Source: Fuscovulum ytuae
GTDB taxonomy: Bacteria; Pseudomonadota; Alphaproteobacteria; Rhodobacterales; Rhodobacteraceae
Assembly: GCF_029953595.1 (NCBI RefSeq)
Contig: NZ_CP124535.1
Location: forward strand, 186,001 to 250,000
Length of the DNA stretch: 64,000 nt
Reading direction: 5' to 3'
Shown: piece after piece, positions 8,845-16,958 of the stretch
Layout of the letters: every line of letters starts with the position of its first letter
Numbering within the stretch: the first letter of the stretch is position 1
Program-made: the position numbers and the translations under genes
The notes under the pieces: generated by a model
The model's input: only the letters and a program-made list of their open reading frames with translations
What the model was told of the DNA's origin: nothing
Databases searched by the model: none

Positions 8845-10644
8845 ATGACCCAGCTTGACCTCATCCGCAATTTCTCCATCGTGGCCCATATCGACCACGG
8901 CAAATCCACCCTCGCCGACCGTCTCATCCAGATGACGGGGACGGTGGCCGAACGCGATATGAAGGCGCAACTCCTCGACAGTATGGATATCGAGAGGGAG
9001 CGGGGCATCACCATCAAGGCCAACACGGTGCGGATCGAATATCCCGCCAAGGATGGCCGGACCTATATCCTGAACCTCATCGACACGCCCGGCCATGTCG
9101 ACTTCGCCTATGAGGTCAGCCGCTCCATGCGCGCGGTGGAAGGGTCTTTGCTGGTCGTCGATGCGTCCCAAGGAGTCGAGGCGCAGACGCTCGCCAATGT
9201 CTATCAGGCCATTGATGCCGGTCATGAAATCGTGCCGGTCCTCAACAAGATCGACCTCCCCGCCGCCGATCCCGACCGGGTGAAGGAGAATATCGAGGAT
9301 GTCATCGGCCTTGATGCCTCTGACGCCATCCCGATTTCCGCCAAGACGGGCCTCGGCATCCCGGATGTGCTAGAGGCCATCGTCCACCGCCTCCCCGCGC
9401 CCAAGGGCGACCGTGACGCCCCGCTGAAGGCGATGCTGGTTGATAGCTGGTATGACGCCTATCTCGGCGTCGTCGTCATGATCCGCGTCATGGATGGCGT
9501 CATCCGCAAGGGCGACCGGGTCAAGATGATGCAGACCGGCGCGATCTACGGGATCGACAAGCTGGCCGTCCTGAAACCCCAGATGGTGGATATCCCCGAA
9601 CTTGGGCCGGGTGAGATCGGCGTCCTCACCGCCTCGATCAAACAGGTCCGCGACACCCGCGTGGGCGACACGATCACCCATGAACGCAAGGGCTGCGACA
9701 CGCCCCTTCCCGGCTTCAAACCCGCGCAGCCCGTGGTGTTCTGCGGCCTCTTCCCCGTGGACGCGAACGATTTCGAAGCCCTCCGCGACGCCATCGAAAA
9801 GCTCGCCCTCAACGACGCGAGCTTCAGCTATGAGATGGAAACCTCCGCCGCCCTCGGCTTTGGCTTCCGCTGCGGCTTCCTTGGCCTTCTGCATCTGGAG
9901 GTGATCCGCGACCGGCTGGAACGCGAATATGACCTCGACCTCATCACCACCGCGCCTTCGGTGGTCTTCAAGCTGCATATGAAGGATGGCGAGGTGCGCG
10001 ATCTGCACAACCCCGCCGATATGCCCGACCTCACCTATATCGACCATATCGAAGAGCCGCGCATCAAGGCCACGATCATGGTGCCCGACGAATATCTGGG
10101 CGATATCCTGAAGCTCTGCCAAGACCGTCGCGGCATCCAGCTGAACCTCACCTATGCGGGCAACCGCGCCATGGTGGAATATGACCTGCCCTTGGCCGAG
10201 GTGGTCTTTGATTTCTACGACCGCCTGAAATCGGTGACCAAAGGCTATGCCTCCTTCGACTACCAGATTTCTGAATATCGTGAGGATTTCCTGGTCAAGA
10301 TGTCCATCCTCGTGAATGAGGAACCGGTCGACGCCCTCTCGATGATGGTCCACCGCGACCGGGCCGAGATGCGGGGCCGCGCGATGGTGGAAAAGCTCAA
10401 GGAACTGATCCCCCGCCACATGTTCAAGATCCCGATTCAGGCGGCAATCGGCGGCCGCGTCATCGCGCGCGAGACGCTGAGCGCGATGCGCAAGGACGTG
10501 ACGGCCAAATGCTATGGCGGCGACGCGACGCGGAAGCGCAAGCTTTTGGAAAAGCAGAAGGCCGGGAAAAAGCGGATGCGCCAATTCGGCAAGGTAGAGA
10601 TCCCACAGGAGGCGTTTATCTCGGCGTTGAAGATGGATGGGTGA
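8845..10644 (+). CDS. lepA: Elongation factor 4 (LepA)
   Basis: The 599-aa translational GTPase begins [22 protein letters not shown] and shows P-loop [17 protein letters not shown] (G3) and [10 protein letters not shown] (G4). The C-terminal LepA-specific domain ends [16 protein letters not shown]. LepA acts on stalled or initiating ribosomes. Its length equals the usual 599 aa when the ATG at 8845 is used; the frame stays open upstream to 8566, but that region is not LepA-like. It is monocistronic here. Confidence 0.97.
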   Translation: MTQLDLIRNFSIVAHIDHGKSTLADRLIQMTGTVAERDMKAQLLDSMDIERERGITIKANTVRIEYPAKDGRTYILNLIDTPGHVDFAYEVSRSMRAVEGSLLVVDASQGVEAQTLANVYQAIDAGHEIVPVLNKIDLPAADPDRVKENIEDVIGLDASDAIPISAKTGLGIPDVLEAIVHRLPAPKGDRDAPLKAMLVDSWYDAYLGVVVMIRVMDGVIRKGDRVKMMQTGAIYGIDKLAVLKPQMVDIPELGPGEIGVLTASIKQVRDTRVGDTITHERKGCDTPLPGFKPAQPVVFCGLFPVDANDFEALRDAIEKLALNDASFSYEMETSAALGFGFRCGFLGLLHLEVIRDRLEREYDLDLITTAPSVVFKLHMKDGEVRDLHNPADMPDLTYIDHIEEPRIKATIMVPDEYLGDILKLCQDRRGIQLNLTYAGNRAMVEYDLPLAEVVFDFYDRLKSVTKGYASFDYQISEYREDFLVKMSILVNEEPVDALSMMVHRDRAEMRGRAMVEKLKELIPRHMFKIPIQAAIGGRVIARETLSAMRKDVTAKCYGGDATRKRKLLEKQKAGKKRMRQFGKVEIPQEAFISALKMDG

Positions 10645-11094
10645 TCATCCGTAAAGCGCAGGCTTGACGCTTCACCTGCCTTCTAACCGCGGATACTCCC
10701 CGCCCCGGGCCTGATCCGGGGCCTCGGTATCAGGCCGTACAGCGGATACCGCAGGAGGTCCCGGATCAAGCCCGGGACGCGGGTTTCTCCGCTCTCTCTG
10801 GCTGGCCCTAGGCTGCGTAGTCGGCAAGCACGGCCCGTAGGGGCCTCCCCCCACCGCCCCGTCAAAACAACCCCGCGCCGCCCGGCAAGGGCTTGCTCCG
10901 GTCGCCAGGACGATACCCCCGGTTTGGTAAACGAACTGTGATCGGCCGAGAGATCGGCGTCTGCCCGAGGCCCTGTCATAAGGCCGCGGACTTCCTACCT
11001 AACGCAAGGGCCTCTGGCCCGATGGCTTGCCGCCGGTTGCCGGGGCAGGCCCTCTGTGACGGACCCAATGAACCTGTAACAAGTGGAATGCGTA
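10645..11094. other. Intergenic region with one large palindrome
   Basis: About 450 bp without a convincing gene. It contains the interspersed palindrome at 10704-10776. The rest is GC-rich with no tRNA-like fold and no open frame with coding character. The promoter of the 11095 gene must lie towards its right end. Confidence 0.5.
10704..10776. repeat. Long imperfect palindrome (REP-like)
   Basis: CCCGGGCCTGATCCGGGGCC at the left pairs with GGTCCCGGATCAAGCCCGGG at the right. Nested inside is a second inverted pair, GGTATC (10726-10731) and GATACC (10745-10750). This CCCGGG-ctGATC-CGGG layout resembles interspersed palindromes common between alphaproteobacterial genes. Confidence 0.65.
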
Positions 11095-11655
11095 ATGATG
11101 AAAAGAACCCTGTCGGCTGCCCTCGTCTTTGGCAGCCTCTCTTTTGCCGCTTCGGCCTCTGAGGCGGTTGTCGTCTCGAAAGCCATCACCGAGGCGGAGG
11201 TCACCGCCGCACAACAGGCATGGTGTGCCGCCCTTGTTGACATTTCAGCGACCCATGACCGCGATGGTCAAGAGGCGGCCAAGGCGCTTGCCGGGGACGT
11301 GATCGACGCTGCCTACGGCTATCAGATGGGCGTGGTTCTCTTCAAACCGACGCTGACCGTCGTCCCGCAGACCTTCCGCCCCACGCGCGAGGGGGCGCTG
11401 GCCTATTTCGTCGGTGGCGATCCGGCCTTCCCGAATGATACAGGTTTCGCCCTGAAGGGCTGGACCGATTGCAGCATCGCCAACAACGCCGTCTTCATCA
11501 CCGGCGACAGCGCGACCACGATGGGCAATGTGTCGATCACCGCGAAGGACGGGTCGGTGACGACGGTCGATAAGACCTGGCAATTCGTCAAGGATGATGC
11601 CGGGGCCTTGCGCATCGTCCTGCATCACTCGTCGCTGCCCTACACGGCCCAGTAA
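11095..11655 (+). CDS. Exported SnoaL/NTF2-like domain protein
   Basis: The 186-aa product has a signal peptide (MMKRTLSAALVFGSLSFAASA) and a mature region that reads like an NTF2-like alpha+beta cone: an N-terminal helix EAEVTAAQQAWCAALVDIS and C-terminal strands VTTVDKTWQFVKDDAGALRIVLHHSSLP. Relatives in this family are often mislabelled phosphoribosyl-AMP cyclohydrolase; no such motif is present. Function unknown. GTGGA at 11083-11087 fits the ATG at 11095. It stands alone. Confidence 0.7.
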   Translation: MMKRTLSAALVFGSLSFAASASEAVVVSKAITEAEVTAAQQAWCAALVDISATHDRDGQEAAKALAGDVIDAAYGYQMGVVLFKPTLTVVPQTFRPTREGALAYFVGGDPAFPNDTGFALKGWTDCSIANNAVFITGDSATTMGNVSITAKDGSVTTVDKTWQFVKDDAGALRIVLHHSSLPYTAQ

Positions 11656-11712
11656 CGCGACCCCAAAACGGAGGGCGGGGGGCACCTGCCCTCCGCCCGA
11701 CGTCGGGCACCC

Positions 11713-11865
11713 TTAAAACAACCCATCCCCGCCTTGCGTCTTCTCCACCACCGCATCCGCCACGACCGCCCCGGCGCCGACCAGAACCACGGGGGCGCAG
11801 GCGGGCAGGGAGAGAAGCGCGATCAGTGTGGCGATCCCGGTTTTGCCCATCAGGGTCTTGCGCAT
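11713..11865 (-). CDS. 50-aa lipoprotein
   Basis: Reading leftwards from the ATG at 11865 gives a 50-residue peptide. It has a basic start, a hydrophobic stretch (IATLIALLSLP), a lipobox LPAC at residues 20-23 and a short Gly/Ala/Val-rich tail (VVLVGAGAVVADAVVEKTQ). AAAGGA lies 8-10 nt upstream. It is predicted to be lipidated and anchored in an envelope membrane; function unknown. It is divergent from the ParA gene. Confidence 0.75.
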   Translation of the reverse strand: MRKTLMGKTGIATLIALLSLPACAPVVLVGAGAVVADAVVEKTQGGDGLF

Positions 11866-11991
11866 CGGGTGGTCCTTTCCTTGTCTCGTCCTGCCCAGAC
11901 TAGGGCATCCGATGCCCCCCTGTCACCGACCCATAACCCCCGTTTATGGGGGTATCCCTTATGGTTAACCAGTTCCCCTCCCAGCGTGCGC

Positions 11992-12039
11992 TCTGTGCCC
12001 ACAGTTTGCGGCACAAAAGGCGGCACAGAACAGGGCACT
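11992..12039. repeat. Two-copy 48-bp element, copy 1
   Basis: The element reads CTGTGCCCACAG, then TTTGCGGCACAAAA, then CGGCACAGAACAGGGCAC. It contains three GGCAC units spaced about 12 bp apart. An inverted copy with roughly 90% identity lies at 49279-49326. Here it sits between the divergent lipoprotein and parA genes. Confidence 0.7.
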
Positions 12040-12120
12040 GCCGATGCAGGGCCATTCCGCCACATTGACGCACTGCCGCGAAAATGCTGCAATGCAGCAT
12101 TGGGGTGATTGGAGAGTCGC

Positions 12121-12747
12121 ATGGGCAAGGTGATCACCGTCGCACAGCAGAAGGGCGGGGCCGGGAAAACCACGCTTGCCGTCAATCTGGCGGTGGAATT
12201 TCTGCAACGTGGCCAAAGGGTTGCGCTTCTGGACACCGATCCGCAGGGCAGCCTTGGCCGCTGGTTCATGGCGCGGCGCGATGGGGTGGGGGTGGACGGC
12301 CTCGACTTCTCAACCGCCTCCGCATGGGGGGTCAGCTACGAATGCGAGAAACTCCGCAAGATCAATGACTTGGTCATCGTCGACACGCCCCCAAAGGTGG
12401 ATGCCGACCTCCGCCCCGCCCTGCGCGAGGCCGATCTGGTGCTGATCCCCGTCGCCTCCAGCCACCTTGATCTTTGGGCGGTGGATGGGGTTCTCGACCT
12501 GATCCTGCGCGAATCCCGCCCTGCGATGATCGTGCTCAATCGTTGGAAATCCGGCACCCGTCTGGCGGATGAGGTTGCGCAAGCCGCTGAAGGCAAAGCA
12601 GAAATTGCCAGTTCCCGTCTCGGCTCCCGCGTTGCGTTCGCCGAGGTGCTGGGGCAGGGTCGGGGGGTCGGTGAAGGGCCCAAAACCCCCGCGCGGGCCG
12701 AAATGGCGGCGCTGGCCGACGAGATTGCCGCCCGCTTTCAGCCCTGA
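12121..12747 (+). CDS. ParA-family ATPase
   Basis: This 208-aa deviant-Walker ATPase starts MGKVITVAQQKGGAGKTTLAV (deviant Walker A KGGAGKTT), with Walker A' LLDTDPQGS and Walker B VIVDTPP. It lacks an N-terminal HTH domain and has no parB next to it, so it is an orphan ParA/MinD-like protein positioning some cargo other than the chromosome origin; the target is unknown. GGAGAG just upstream sets the ATG at 12121. Its 3' end overlaps the convergent membrane-protein gene by 10 bp. Confidence 0.88.
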   Translation: MGKVITVAQQKGGAGKTTLAVNLAVEFLQRGQRVALLDTDPQGSLGRWFMARRDGVGVDGLDFSTASAWGVSYECEKLRKINDLVIVDTPPKVDADLRPALREADLVLIPVASSHLDLWAVDGVLDLILRESRPAMIVLNRWKSGTRLADEVAQAAEGKAEIASSRLGSRVAFAEVLGQGRGVGEGPKTPARAEMAALADEIAARFQP

Positions 12748-12929
12748 TCCGGGCCTTTCACGATCAGCACCCAGAAGGCATAACCCCCTGCTGCGGCGAA
12801 CAAAACCGCCCAGAACGGATTGCCCATCCACAATTCAAACGCCGCCCAAGCCAGCGGCACGCCCGCCGTCACCCAGCGCACCCAAGGCCGCCGGAACATC
12901 GGGTGGTTTGCGTCGAGAAAGCCTTTCAT
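12738..12929 (-). CDS. 63-aa membrane protein
   Basis: The product starts MKGFLDANHPMFRRPWVRW and has two predicted membrane helices (VTAGVPLAWAAFELWM and PFWAVLFAAAGGYAFWVLIV). It matches a small conserved Rhodobacteraceae protein type I have seen only as hypothetical. The frame stays open upstream to 13172, but the conserved part begins at the ATG at 12929. Confidence 0.75.
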   Translation of the reverse strand: MKGFLDANHPMFRRPWVRWVTAGVPLAWAAFELWMGNPFWAVLFAAAGGYAFWVLIVKGPDQG

Positions 12930-13056
12930 CCGAACCTCTTGCCAGCCTTCCCCCCATATGGGGCAGGCGGGCGGATTTGTCCAAGCCTTCCGACGGCGCC
13001 GGGGTGGCGGCGGCATCGGGCTTGCGCTAGTCTGGCTTGCAGGCAGGGGGTAAGCC

Positions 13057-15021
13057 ATGGAAAAGAAACCGGAATCTACGATGTTCCCGCATCTGTTCAC
13101 GCCGCTTTCCATCCGGGGCGCGCGCATCCGCAACCGCATCCTTTCCACTGGCCATGACACGGTTCTGCCCATCGATGGTACGGTGAATGACGCGCTGATC
13201 GCCTATCACCGGGCAAGGGCAAAGGGCGGGGTGGGGCTGATCGTCACGCAGGTGGCAGGCGTGCATGAGACGGCCCGTTATACTTCGCATCTTCTGATGG
13301 CGACAGAGGATGGCTGCATCCCCGGCTATCGTGCGCTGGCCGATGCGGTGCATGCGGAAGGCGCGGTGATCTTTTCCCAGCTTTTCCATCCGGGGCGCGA
13401 GATTATGGAAAGCGCGGATGGCTTGCTGGCGGTGGCCTATGCGCCGTCCTCGGTGCCGAATGAACGGTTCCACGTTATGCCGCGCGCGCTGACCCTGCCT
13501 TTAATTGCTGAGATTGTAGCAGGTTACGCTGCGGCGGCGCGGCGGATGCGGGTGGCGGGGCTGGATGGGGTGGAGGTGGTGGCAAGCCACGGCTATCTGC
13601 CTGCGCAATTCCTGAACCCTCGCGTGAACCTGCGGACCGATGCCTATGGCGGTGAGGGGCGACTTCGGTTCCTGCGCGAGGTGCTTCTTGCCATCCGTGA
13701 CGCGACGGATGAGGATTTCGTCATCGGCCTGCGGATCAGCGCGGGCGAGCGTGAGGAGGATGGGCTGACGGCGGCAGAGGCGCTGGCGGCCTCCATCGCG
13801 CTGGAATCCGAACTGGATTACGTGAATGTCACCACAGGCACATCGGCCACCTTAGGGGGCGCGATGCATATCGCGCCGCCCATGGCCTTTGCGCCCGGCT
13901 ATGTTGCCCCAGACGCGTCGGCCTTTAAGCGGGCCTTGAGGGTGCCCGTCTTTGTCGCGGGCCGCATCAACCAACCGCAAGAGGCCGAGGCCATTCTGGC
14001 GGCGGGGCAGGCCGATATGTGCGGGATGACTCGCGCGCTGATCGCTGACCCCGAGATGCCGGCCAAGACAGCGCGGGGGGCGGTGGACGATATCCGCGCT
14101 TGTATCGGCTGCAATCAGGCCTGTATCGGTCATTTCCACAAGGGCCTGCCCGTGTCCTGCATCCAGCATCCTGAAACGGGGCGGGAACTGACCTTTGGGC
14201 ATCTGGCGCGCGCAGAAAGGCGCAAGCGGGTGATGGTGGTGGGGGCGGGACCTGCCGGGATGAAGGCGGCGGTGACGGCGGCGCGGCGGGGGCATGAGGT
14301 TACGCTCTGGGAGGCGGCGGCACAGCCGGGGGGGCAGGCGTTGCTGGCGCAACTCCTTCCACGGCGGGCGGAATTCGGCGGCCTTGTCACCAACTTGATG
14401 CGCGAGGTGGAGCGGGCGCAAGTTCGCCTGCGGCGCGGCGTGCGGGTGACGGAAGAGGTGCTGCGCGAGGAAGCCCCCGATGCCGTCATCCTTGCCACCG
14501 GGGCGGTGCCGCATGTGCCGGACCTGCCGACAGATGGCGACATGCAGGTGGTGACCGCGTGGCAGGTTCTGCGCGGCGAGGTCCGGGTCGGCGCGCGGGT
14601 GGTGGTGGCAGATTGGCGCTGTGACTGGATCGGGCCGGGGGTGGCCGAGGCATTGGCGAAGGCCGGGTCATCGGTGGTGCTGGCGGTGAACGGCCTGCAT
14701 GCGGGCGAGGTGCTGCCGCTTTACGTGCGTGACAATATCGCGGCCGAGTTGCATAGGCTGCGCGTTGAGGTGCGGCCTTATGCGCGGCTTTACGGCACGG
14801 CGGGGGATACGGTGTTCTTGCAGCACACGCCCAGCGGCGAGGCGATGGAGGTGGCAGGGGTCGATACCCTTGTCCTTTGCCTTGGCCATCGCCCGGTCGA
14901 CGATCTGGCCGAAGTTGCGGCGCGGTTGGGGATCGAATGCCATATGGCGGGCGATTGCCTTGCCCCCCGCACCGCCGAAGAGGCGGTGTATGAGGGGCTC
15001 AAGGCGGGCGTCGCGGTCTAG
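13057..15021 (+). CDS. Old-yellow-enzyme-type NADH:flavin oxidoreductase / N-methyl amine demethylase
   Basis: This 654-aa protein has the 2,4-dienoyl-CoA reductase/trimethylamine-dehydrogenase architecture. It begins with an FMN TIM barrel (LFTPLSIRGARIRNRILSTGHDT, DGVEVVASHGYLPAQFLNPRVN), then a 4Fe-4S loop with CIGCNQACIG and SCIQHPETGRE. A FAD/NAD domain starting VMVVGAGPAGMKAA follows. The sequence resembles N-methylproline (stachydrine pathway) demethylase and Pseudomonas-type DgcA more than dienoyl-CoA reductase. Substrate is inferred to be a small N-methylated amine. GGGGG upstream supports the ATG at 13057, though 13081 is possible. Its tail overlaps the eptA tail by 4 bp. Confidence 0.85.
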   Translation: MEKKPESTMFPHLFTPLSIRGARIRNRILSTGHDTVLPIDGTVNDALIAYHRARAKGGVGLIVTQVAGVHETARYTSHLLMATEDGCIPGYRALADAVHAEGAVIFSQLFHPGREIMESADGLLAVAYAPSSVPNERFHVMPRALTLPLIAEIVAGYAAAARRMRVAGLDGVEVVASHGYLPAQFLNPRVNLRTDAYGGEGRLRFLREVLLAIRDATDEDFVIGLRISAGEREEDGLTAAEALAASIALESELDYVNVTTGTSATLGGAMHIAPPMAFAPGYVAPDASAFKRALRVPVFVAGRINQPQEAEAILAAGQADMCGMTRALIADPEMPAKTARGAVDDIRACIGCNQACIGHFHKGLPVSCIQHPETGRELTFGHLARAERRKRVMVVGAGPAGMKAAVTAARRGHEVTLWEAAAQPGGQALLAQLLPRRAEFGGLVTNLMREVERAQVRLRRGVRVTEEVLREEAPDAVILATGAVPHVPDLPTDGDMQVVTAWQVLRGEVRVGARVVVADWRCDWIGPGVAEALAKAGSSVVLAVNGLHAGEVLPLYVRDNIAAELHRLRVEVRPYARLYGTAGDTVFLQHTPSGEAMEVAGVDTLVLCLGHRPVDDLAEVAARLGIECHMAGDCLAPRTAEEAVYEGLKAGVAV

Positions 15022-16628
15022 TTGCAAGCCATCAGATCGAGGGCGGGGTTGCGTATCTCGGTCTGGATATCCATCAGGCCGAGGACGGTGTGGAACACGA
15101 TGTCTTGGCTTTGCGGTTGTGCGGCCTTCTGTGTCAGGCAGGGGCGATTCACCTTGAAGGCTTGGGCATAGGGTTCAGGCAGCCACATGACCATCGGCAC
15201 GCGGGTCTGCGTTTCCGGGGCCATGAAATAGGGCGCGGCATGCAGGTAAAGGCCATCTTCGCCAAGGCTTTCGCCATGGTCTGACAGGAAGAACACGGCA
15301 GGGATCACATCGGATTGCGCGGCCAGCATGTCGATCGTCTGGGCGATCACCTTATCGGTCATGCGGATGGTATTGTCATAAGCGTTGATGATTTCCTGCT
15401 GCGTGCAATCGGCGAATTCGGCCGTCCGGCAGGCGGGGGAAAAATGTTCCTCGGCCTGCGGGTAGCGCAGATAGTAGCTTGGGCCGTGGCTCCCGATCAT
15501 GTGCAGGAAAAGCACGGTGTCGCGGGTGATCTTGGGCAGCGCGTCCTTCAAAGGGTTCAGGAAGACGGCGTCCGTGCATTCCCCTTCGGCGCAGGCGGCG
15601 GGGTCGTCGGCGGCGGTCATGCGCCGCGCTTCGACAACGCGGCCAGCGGTGCCCTGATCGCCCGTATTGTTATCCCACCACAAGACATCGACATCGGCGT
15701 GGTGCAGCACGTCGATCAGGTTTTCCTGCCGGATGGAGCGGTCGTAGGAATAGCCATCCCGCGTCAGGTTCGACAACAAGCAGGGGACCGAGACGGCGGT
15801 AGAGGTGCCGCAAGACGAGACGTCGGTGAAGTTGATCACGTCACGCTTGGCCAGTTCGGGTGTCGTGTCCTGCGCATAGCCATTCAGGCCGAAATTCTGT
15901 GCACGGGCGGTTTCGCCCACGAAGACCACGGTCAAGACGGGCTTGCCTGCGGCGGTGATGAGGGGGCCTTTCTTGGCATCCCGGCCCAAGGGGGCCACGG
16001 CCACATCCTTTGCCTTCAGCATCATCTTGGCATAGCGCGCGGCCCCGCCGATGGCGGCACCGGGTTGATAGCTGGCCAGCAGTTCCTTGCGTTCGCGGGC
16101 GACGGCGGCATAGGCCTTGAAGTCGCTGAACAGTGCCCCGGCAAAGATGGCAAGCGTAACGACGATGGTTAGCGCCCAGCGCCAGAGATTGCCAAGGAAC
16201 GGTGTCGGCTTGACCTTCACCCACAGCGCGGCGGCGGCGGGCAGCAGGCCCCAGATCGTGACATGGATCAGGAATTGTGGGGTGATGAGGTGCTTGCTTT
16301 CCGTCACCGTCGTCAGCATCGCGTTCTGGATCATCTCGCGGTCGATCACGATGCCGAGCTTGTCCATGTAATAGGACGTGACGGCGGAGAGGATCAGCAG
16401 GAACGCCGCCATCGGGCGCAAAAGCCAGCGGAACCCAAAGAGCGTGAGGGTCAGCATCGTCAGCATCGACACCGCTAGCCCCCAGCCTGCCAAAAGGCGG
16501 AGATCGCCATCAAAGATCGCCCATCCACGCTGCCAGAAGGTGGCGTTGTGGAAGGCCATTATGAAGGCTGTGACGCCAAGGCTGTAGGGAAGGGCCGCGA
16601 TGACGGGGCGAGTTGGGCGAAAGCGCAT
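15018..16628 (-). CDS. eptA: Phosphoethanolamine transferase (EptA-like)
   Basis: The 536-aa inner-membrane enzyme has five N-terminal hydrophobic helices, then a periplasmic alkaline-phosphatase-fold domain. It shows VFVGETARAQNFGLNGY (Zn site), the nucleophile region SSCGTSTAVSVPCLLSN, a DVLWWDNNTG motif and VFFLSDHGESLGE (Zn-binding Asp/His). Members add phosphoethanolamine to lipid A or other glycans. The start at 16628 (MRFRPTRPVIAAL) leads directly into the first helix. No two-component pair is next to it. Confidence 0.9.
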   Translation of the reverse strand: MRFRPTRPVIAALPYSLGVTAFIMAFHNATFWQRGWAIFDGDLRLLAGWGLAVSMLTMLTLTLFGFRWLLRPMAAFLLILSAVTSYYMDKLGIVIDREMIQNAMLTTVTESKHLITPQFLIHVTIWGLLPAAAALWVKVKPTPFLGNLWRWALTIVVTLAIFAGALFSDFKAYAAVARERKELLASYQPGAAIGGAARYAKMMLKAKDVAVAPLGRDAKKGPLITAAGKPVLTVVFVGETARAQNFGLNGYAQDTTPELAKRDVINFTDVSSCGTSTAVSVPCLLSNLTRDGYSYDRSIRQENLIDVLHHADVDVLWWDNNTGDQGTAGRVVEARRMTAADDPAACAEGECTDAVFLNPLKDALPKITRDTVLFLHMIGSHGPSYYLRYPQAEEHFSPACRTAEFADCTQQEIINAYDNTIRMTDKVIAQTIDMLAAQSDVIPAVFFLSDHGESLGEDGLYLHAAPYFMAPETQTRVPMVMWLPEPYAQAFKVNRPCLTQKAAQPQSQDIVFHTVLGLMDIQTEIRNPALDLMACN

Positions 16629-16958
16629 GGACTCTGTCTTCCCCCGCGCGGGGGAGGTGATTTCAGCAGAACGGCTGGTTTGCAAGGGAACAATATCCTG
16701 TAGCTGGACCGGGGCGCCGGTCTTTGGCGGATCACTAGCCCAGGCCTTTCGCGCGCGCCATGAAACAACGGTCGTGCAGGATGGGCCTGCAACCAGAGTT
16801 GTAGGTGGAAAAGCTGAGTCTGGGGGGAACCTAAACAGGAGGGGCTGCAGGTCGCATGGGCGTATCTGGCCAATGCAAGTGATGACCCACTCTATTCATT
16901 TTCGAACATAAATGCGTGGAAACGGCCTGTTTTATGGCCAAATACTTGTGTTTTTCGC
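16629..16958. other. Intergenic region between dgcA and eptA
   Basis: 330 bp that ends the leftward dgcA operon and must contain the eptA promoter. I see no credible gene, tRNA or strong terminator in it; its right part (16890-16950) is AT-richer than the surroundings. Confidence 0.4.

Noticed and set aside
10645-11094. Possible tRNA or small RNA gene
   Set aside because: No cloverleaf, CCA end or GTTCNANNC box is visible; only the palindrome stands out.
11668-11698. Possible terminator after the 11095 gene
   Set aside because: GGAGGGC/GCCCTCC can pair, but the loop is long and no T-tract follows.
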